From Neonectria sp. B-13 (Eukaryota; Ascomycota; Sordariomycetes; Hypocreales; Nectriaceae), in contig NOKP01000016.1 in NCBI GenBank assembly GCA_002682825.1, positions 282,591 to 346,590 on the forward strand: a stretch of 64,000 bases of DNA. The letters run 5' to 3'. The position numbers and the translations under genes are program-made. The notes under the pieces are model-generated. The model did not search any database. It worked only from the letters and a program-made list of their open reading frames with translations, and was not told the origin of the DNA. Shown in pieces: positions 58,576 to 64,000 of this stretch (position 1 is the stretch's first letter; each line of letters starts with the position of its first letter).

Positions 58576-60621
58576 TCAGATGGCCCAACTGCCTCGTCGT
58601 TCTCGGACGCCCCACGCCATTGGGTCCAGGTTGTCGAGATCGGGATGTTGCCTGGCCCACTCCGTGATGTATGACCGGAGGGCCTTCCATCGCGGACATC
58701 GCTGCTCCTGGGGCGCAAGGTACTCCGCTTCTACCAGATGGCCCTGGGCCAGCTGCTTCGCGTCGTCCTTCTCCAGGTCGCTGATGCTCATGAGACTGAT
58801 CTGGGCTAGCTCCTCGTCGTAGAACCGAGCCATGGCCGGGTATCCCAGGGACAAGTAGTTGTAGACCTGAGTGACGAAGGTGTCATCAAACTCCTGGGCA
58901 ATCTTGTCATCGAGCTCGGCAAGGTTGTTCTGCTTCTGCAGACGCCTGTCGATGCCGCGGAAGCCATGGAGCACGTGGAGTCCCTGAGGCTCACGGCTTC
59001 GGCCCCGGGGCTCGGCCGTGTCGATATCATCGGCGCTGGAGGAGTCTAGGAATGCAGGCTCATCTCGCATACCCATGTCGAAATGGGCAAAGTGAGATAC
59101 ACCCGGGTAGCCGGGTGTAGCCGGCGGCTGCAGAGTGCCCAACATGTGTGGGGCATGCAGGTCTGCTGGCACCAAGTACTCCTCGTTCGATTCTGATCTG
59201 TAACAGTAGCCTCTCCAGAGACCTTTCTGACCCGAAACATCCCGGTACCTTTCCTCGGCATGGCGGTCGGCGAATGGGTGATCGGGCTCAAGCTTGGTCT
59301 GCTTGGGTGACGGACACCTCCGGAAGACGAGATCCTTGCCGAGCATGGGGGGGGATACGACCGGGCGCCTCTTCTGGAACTGGGGAGTTGGTGGCTTATA
59401 ACCCAGGCCTCCGAATGGACGTCCAAAGGGCCCGGCCTGGTTTCGAAAGCTGGTGTCCGGGGGTATTTGAGAAGGTTTGGCGTAGGTGAAGTCTGCAGGC
59501 GTGCCGGTGGACACCGATGGCACGTACGGTACGTATGGCATCGGAGATTCTCCAATCGGTCGAGGCGGTGCAGGGGCAAGCTGGAAGGCCTTATCTCTTG
59601 CCTGGTTCGTCACGTATGGGTCGGGCTGGATGAGCGGCATGAGGGTCTCGCCGATGGGGCCGTGGGTGTCAGGCGTCGACACCTTCTTGGACGTGGTCCA
59701 CATCGGATCCGGAGGTACGGAGAGGTCCATCCTGTCGAGGGCCGAGTCTGTTCGCATCACCGAGTCGCCGTGGCCGTCCGAGTCCGACTCCGTCTCCACC
59801 TCGAGAACAGCATCCATCTCTGCTTGCTTGAAGTCGTACTTGAAGTCATGCTGAGGCTCGGGCTCATCCACCGCCATCTCGTCGTCGTCGTGGGCTTTGT
59901 GTTCGACATGCTCCTGCATGTGCTTCTGCCACCAGCCCATGTCCTGGCCGGACGAGGAACGCCGCGGCCGGCCATGGCCGGTGTCGTTGCGGGCCGGCGA
60001 TGTGCTCTCGGGCGAGTTGTCACTCCCGGAGCTCTCGCGGAAGTAGAAGTGGTCGATACCGCCCTCACGAGCATGGCTGTTGGGGAAAGCTTGGAGAGCA
60101 GTCTCCTGCATCTGACGTTCCGCCTCCTTCGCGGCTAGCTCTAGCAGATATCTGGTGACGTTCTCATCTTCGGACTCGCGACGCGTGGGCACCGCGGGGC
60201 GAGGCAAGGGGCTCGAGTTGTCGCCATGTCCTCGTCCATCGTGTTTCCTCGCGCGATGCTGCTTGGTGTTGTAGATGTTCCTTGTGTAGGGAGAGATGTC
60301 GGTCTTATCGGTGGGTTTCGTAGCCGGTCCAACGTCGCCCACTCGGCGGCTCCTCCTCGACGTCTCGATCAACTGGGGCGCAAAGCGGCGACGTGGTTGC
60401 AACTCCCGCGGCACCGGAGACGGCGACCGCGGGGAGGGCTCGGGGGTGGGTTCGGGATTGGGCCCCATGCGGACAATGTTCTGGGTGTCGCAGTGTAGTT
60501 CTTGGGGCTGGTTGTGGTGGATGACGTGCTTCTGCTTGCCCGTCTGGCTGCGGAAGGATTCGAAGGTGGTCTCAATTGGAACGGGAGCAAACCGTCGACG
60601 TGGTTGCTCTGGCTTGGCCAT
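58576..60621 (-). CDS. large, mostly disordered fungal protein of unknown function
   Basis: Single exon, 681 residues from ATG 60621. The first 550 residues are Pro/Ser/Arg/Asp-rich and probably unstructured. A motif QPRRRFAP followed by 'IET' occurs twice (about residues 6 and 75). Pro-rich IGE(T/S)LMP / IGESPMP repeats lie near 330-360. The last 130 residues are helical and look conserved: QNNLAELDDKIAQEFDDTFV, NYLSLGYPAMARFYDEELAQIS, CPRWKALRSYITEWARQHPD. A scaffold-like nuclear or cytoplasmic role is possible. I do not recognise a named family. Confidence 0.8.
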   Translation of the reverse strand: MAKPEQPRRRFAPVPIETTFESFRSQTGKQKHVIHHNQPQELHCDTQNIVRMGPNPEPTPEPSPRSPSPVPRELQPRRRFAPQLIETSRRSRRVGDVGPATKPTDKTDISPYTRNIYNTKQHRARKHDGRGHGDNSSPLPRPAVPTRRESEDENVTRYLLELAAKEAERQMQETALQAFPNSHAREGGIDHFYFRESSGSDNSPESTSPARNDTGHGRPRRSSSGQDMGWWQKHMQEHVEHKAHDDDEMAVDEPEPQHDFKYDFKQAEMDAVLEVETESDSDGHGDSVMRTDSALDRMDLSVPPDPMWTTSKKVSTPDTHGPIGETLMPLIQPDPYVTNQARDKAFQLAPAPPRPIGESPMPYVPYVPSVSTGTPADFTYAKPSQIPPDTSFRNQAGPFGRPFGGLGYKPPTPQFQKRRPVVSPPMLGKDLVFRRCPSPKQTKLEPDHPFADRHAEERYRDVSGQKGLWRGYCYRSESNEEYLVPADLHAPHMLGTLQPPATPGYPGVSHFAHFDMGMRDEPAFLDSSSADDIDTAEPRGRSREPQGLHVLHGFRGIDRRLQKQNNLAELDDKIAQEFDDTFVTQVYNYLSLGYPAMARFYDEELAQISLMSISDLEKDDAKQLAQGHLVEAEYLAPQEQRCPRWKALRSYITEWARQHPDLDNLDPMAWGVRERRGSWAI

Positions 60622-60698
60622 GGTGAAGGGAGGAGGAGGGCGAGAAGAGCGACGGGCGACGGCGGGATGGCTCGTGACTGACCGACTCCGTGCTCTGC

Positions 60699-60720
60699 GT
60701 GCTGCGTGCTGCGTGCTGCG
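60699..60720. repeat. (GTGCTGC)n tandem repeat
   Basis: Three consecutive 7-base units, the reverse complement of the repeat at 62571-62600. Confidence 0.85.
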
Positions 60721-62570
60721 TCTGCGGTGCGGTGCGTGCGGTTCTCTGCGGTGCTGGTCCTGGTAGAATGGGCTTGCTGGGCTGGCGCTGACTCTGAGCT
60801 GAGGGAGGGGCAGGGGTGGACAAAAATGCAGCGACGTTTTGGTTGGGTTGGGTCAGTGCTTTCAGGGCGTTCGGTGCAGGATGATAGGTAGGTTCAAAGA
60901 AGGCTTGCAACAGTTGGCAAAGAACAATCACAGGCAGATGGATGGATGGTTTATAGGAACGGTAAGTCTCTCTCGCAAACGACGTCAGGACTCGTGAAAA
61001 GAGAAATGGGGTGCTGGGATGGGCAGGATGATGTGGAAGAAGAGAAGAGAGAAAAGTGACGAAGACGGCCGAGGGAGGGCTCTGAAGAGTGAAGAGTGAG
61101 CGGCCAAGACGTTGAAAGACGGGCTGCAAGGGGAGTGGGCGGGGCGGATGGAGGACGGTCACGGATGGGGAGGGACGGGCTAGGGACTGCGGCGAGGTAC
61201 CGACTGGCGTGTCCGCGCTGGTCCAGGTACCTGGGCTACATCGCCGACTCGTCGTATTGCTCGAGGCGGGCGGCGGCGGTCACAAGTGCATCGCCGGGGG
61301 CATCCACGACCTGGGAAAAAGTAGGTCAGGTCTCACACCCCACTGTGCAACTGGCCAGGTACCGTGTCTGCGAGGGGCCTATGACGAAGTACAGTCGCCA
61401 CCCATCATCCGCCTGGATGAACCGTCCAGCTGCTCCACGGGAGGCCGACCACCACCGAACCGGGGCGCCAAACAAGGGCACCGCGGCCGGGCGCGCCAGG
61501 GAGCATCAGCGCAAACGGGCATACCGGTGTGGTTTTGCCATGTGTTCTGTGTGCGGTGGGTGTGTCGCTTTGCACGTCGTGGGACACCAGCGCCGCGGAC
61601 AGCGGACACTAGTTACCGGGCGAGCACAAGGGCAGCTCCAGTCACACAGCATTGGACTGTCACTACGAATACACGGAGCTGTGAGAGAGACAGAGAGTCA
61701 GAGGTCACAGTGGACTGCAGATCTCCAGGGTCCAGAGAGCCCGTCGTGGGTTCTGGAGAGTTCAGGGAGGAAGGGGGCAGCTCCGATATCGTGCGTCTAC
61801 ACTAACGATTCGAGACAGCTGGAACCCAAGAGTTCGGACAAGTACCGTTACTACTGTCGACGTACTCTACTTGCGACCAGAACTACGAAGTGTCCAAGCC
61901 AAAGACCGACTATCGATGCGTGGTACGCTAACCTAGTCGCCTGGAACTGGAACTCGTTCCCCGACAGCGGCCAGCGAGCCCAAGACTGGCGTCGAGACTG
62001 GCGGTGGGTTATTTCTGTCCATACCGCAAAACTGGTGGGGGTTTTGCTTTCGGTTACCATCCCTCCAACTCGTAGTGGGGTTATCTTTCACATGGGGGGC
62101 CGACTCGGGTGATGTAACGGGTAGTGTAACGTTTACAGTGCAGTGTTTCGGCATGTCGTCATTTGCACTGTCCTGTAGTCCATCGACCTGCCCGTTTACC
62201 ATGAGGTGAGTCAGAGCCCACAGTCCGAAGTTTCCAACTCGCACATGCCGGGTGACATTCTCTCCACGGATGGCTTGGTTATCCCAATTCCAGGATTCTC
62301 GTCAAGGATTGCAGACCGAGCAACGTCAGCGACTGGTGCCAGCACGAGGGTGTCGAGCTGTCTCAGTTTCCCCAGGTCCAACCCCCAGCTCTAGGGGAAT
62401 TCCAGGCCATTCAGGGGACCCGGAAAGAGAGCACTTGGCACGGCATTTACATTGGCATCGCCATTAGCCTGGAATTAATTACCCCGTCTCCAGCAACGGC
62501 AATGTATGTAAATGTATGTGTGTATGTATGTGACGCTGCGGCAGGCTCAACGAATGAATCGTCATCACTC

Positions 62571-62600
62571 GCACGCAGCACGCAGCACGCAGCACGCACG
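62571..62600. repeat. (GCAGCAC)n tandem repeat
   Basis: About four units of a 7-mer that is the reverse complement of the 60699 repeat. Confidence 0.85.
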
Positions 62601-62735
62601 ACACGAGGGAGCCTCAGCATCGCGTCTCGTCTCGTCCGCCTGCTTCCAACCTCAGCAAACCCGTTTCCGCTGCAGCTCGCCAGAACCCACCCGGGTCCCG
62701 AATCCGCGCTGCCCGGGATGCCTTAGACCCGCATG

Positions 62736-62737
<2 letters not shown>

Positions 62738-62764
<27 letters not shown>
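62738..62764. repeat. (TGC)9 microsatellite
   Basis: Nine perfect TGC units. Confidence 0.95.
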
Positions 62765-62766
<2 letters not shown>

Positions 62767-64000
62767 CTAGGGTGTTCCCGCCGCGATGTTCCTGCAGCCC
62801 CTCTCACCGACACTTGGGCTTTCGAGGGCGACGGGAGCCAGGTCGTGGATCTCGTGGAACGCGGCGAAGGCCTCGCGCGGCCAAGGCGGCTCTCGACTGA
62901 TGTCCCGATGCACTGGGAAACGGCCGAGGATACGCCCAGCCTTGGGTCGTGATCACTGTGGCGAATGGACATGGCCCAGCGCCGCCAGCCTGGTGAACCT
63001 CCACCAGCCAATGCAGCCGTGCTTATCATCTCGGTCACATCACACTCCCTCTTGCCTCTTCTGATTCAAAGGACCGGATTCGCAGGGGTTGGCTGTTGTT
63101 GTTGCCGATGCAGTGATGCTGTCGCTGATACAGTGATGTGCTCGCTCCCTGCTGCAACCTGATGGTCATGTGCCTCGGGTTACCTTGGGAAATCGGCTGT
63201 CTCGGGTTACACAACACCGAACGCAGCAGCTCCTTGAATGTTGGGAGTCCGGTTGTCGGAATGCTGGGTCCTTCGGTTCTGATGCTGATGATACCTTGGA
63301 ATGTCGACCAACATCAAAACACACTGCCGCCTGCTGAACCCTTACACACCGACTCACACCCGACGGGGGGTTCCCAAGCAGCGTCCCGAGTAATCTTACA
63401 CATACATACACATGCCTACACCTGCCTACAACTGCCTGCCTTCACATGCCTCCAGAGCCCATACACCCATACACGTACATATGCACGCTTTGAAACTGGC
63501 GGCGCAGGCTTTGCCAGACGGGACGAAGCAACGGTCCCCCACGCGACAGCCCTTCTGCCCAGGACTTCCACGTCGGGGTCGCATCCTTCCATCCACCACC
63601 AACCAAGACCAAAGATTTCCATATCCCCCACTCCCACAGAAGCAAACTACAGTGCATTCCACATCCCGCACACATCCCGCATACCAGTCTACATTCGCAA
63701 GCGCTTAGAGGTACGAATACACACGTACGAATTACAGTACCGTCTCATCCGCCGCCGGCTCTCCTAAGACAAGACGAGGCAACAACACCGCTCACGGATA
63801 CCCAACCCGTCCAACTAAAGCAACAGCTCGGCTTGCTCCGTTGCCCAACACCTTCAACTTCTATGCAAATGCAGATGCATCTTTATCGCCCCAACCACCC
63901 ACCAACACCCGCGCATCTGCAGGGCAACTTCGTCTTGACGCCTCACCTCACGAGCAGAAAGAACAAGTTACTTCGCACAGCCGCAACTCCGGACCCATAG

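Larger units (their letters stand above)
60622..64000. other. low-complexity upstream region, no gene supported
   Basis: 3.4 kb of GC-rich, repeat-prone sequence with several microsatellites. Long overlapping frames on both strands (for example 61096-62112) have Arg/Gly/Pro-biased composition typical of GC-rich noncoding DNA. It may hold a long 5' UTR for the disordered-protein gene or for a gene beyond the window. Confidence 0.5.

Noticed and set aside
59467..60138. 223-codon plus-strand frame
   Set aside because: Antisense shadow of the disordered protein gene.
61096..62112. 338-codon plus-strand open frame
   Set aside because: Arg/Gly/Ser/Pro-biased, no domain, overlaps other long frames in GC-rich repeat-prone DNA; best explained by composition.

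Overview
The window is nuclear DNA of a filamentous ascomycete, most likely a plant- or soil-associated Sordariomycete. Genes are split by short introns (about 45-75 bp) with GTAAGT-like donors and CTAAC/TGCTAAC branch points. The content is typical of such fungi: P450s, a Zn2Cys6 regulator, an RTA1 protein, a siderophore transporter, a pectate lyase, a multi-PAN secreted protein and a NACHT-ankyrin receptor. Exon joins were built by hand from splice signals, reading frame and family motifs; all joins quoted as exact keep the frame open. A 100-N block at 18745-18844 is an assembly gap.

1-20 kb: the 3' end of an NmrA-like gene, a Git3-type GPCR and a four-helix membrane protein come first. Next is a 9-exon P450 transcribed divergently from a 10-exon amino-acid/GABA-type permease across a 460 bp promoter. 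An RTA1-like protein and a Zn2Cys6 transcription factor follow; together these four could form a small accessory metabolic locus. A siderophore-iron transporter then has two exact ATCAGATAA (SreA-type GATA) sites upstream.

20-35 kb: an unrecognised conserved ORF, a GNAT acetyltransferase between two diverged copies of one sequence (one inside a C2H2-type gene, the other decayed), a T5orf172/GIY-YIG-like protein, an unrecognised secreted protein, a short-chain dehydrogenase relic and a second P450 with 7 exons.

35-49 kb: gene-poor and relic-rich. It holds a Cys-rich AT-hook protein, another dehydrogenase relic, a pectate lyase with a Thr/Pro linker, and a 1001-residue secreted protein with five PAN/apple-like modules. 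A TTAGGT-rich minisatellite lies near 48.6 kb.

49-64 kb: HRI1, then an 11-exon SNF2/Rad5-like ATPase that shares a 265 bp promoter with a divergent 1247-residue NLR (helical N-terminus, NACHT, two C2H2-like fingers, ankyrin repeats). A largely disordered 681-residue protein follows. The last 3.4 kb is low-complexity DNA with no gene I can support.

The most interesting unit is the SNF2-NLR pair. Next come the multi-PAN protein, the P450 with an altered heme motif beside its permease, and the duplicated, transition-rich C2H2-gene tail.
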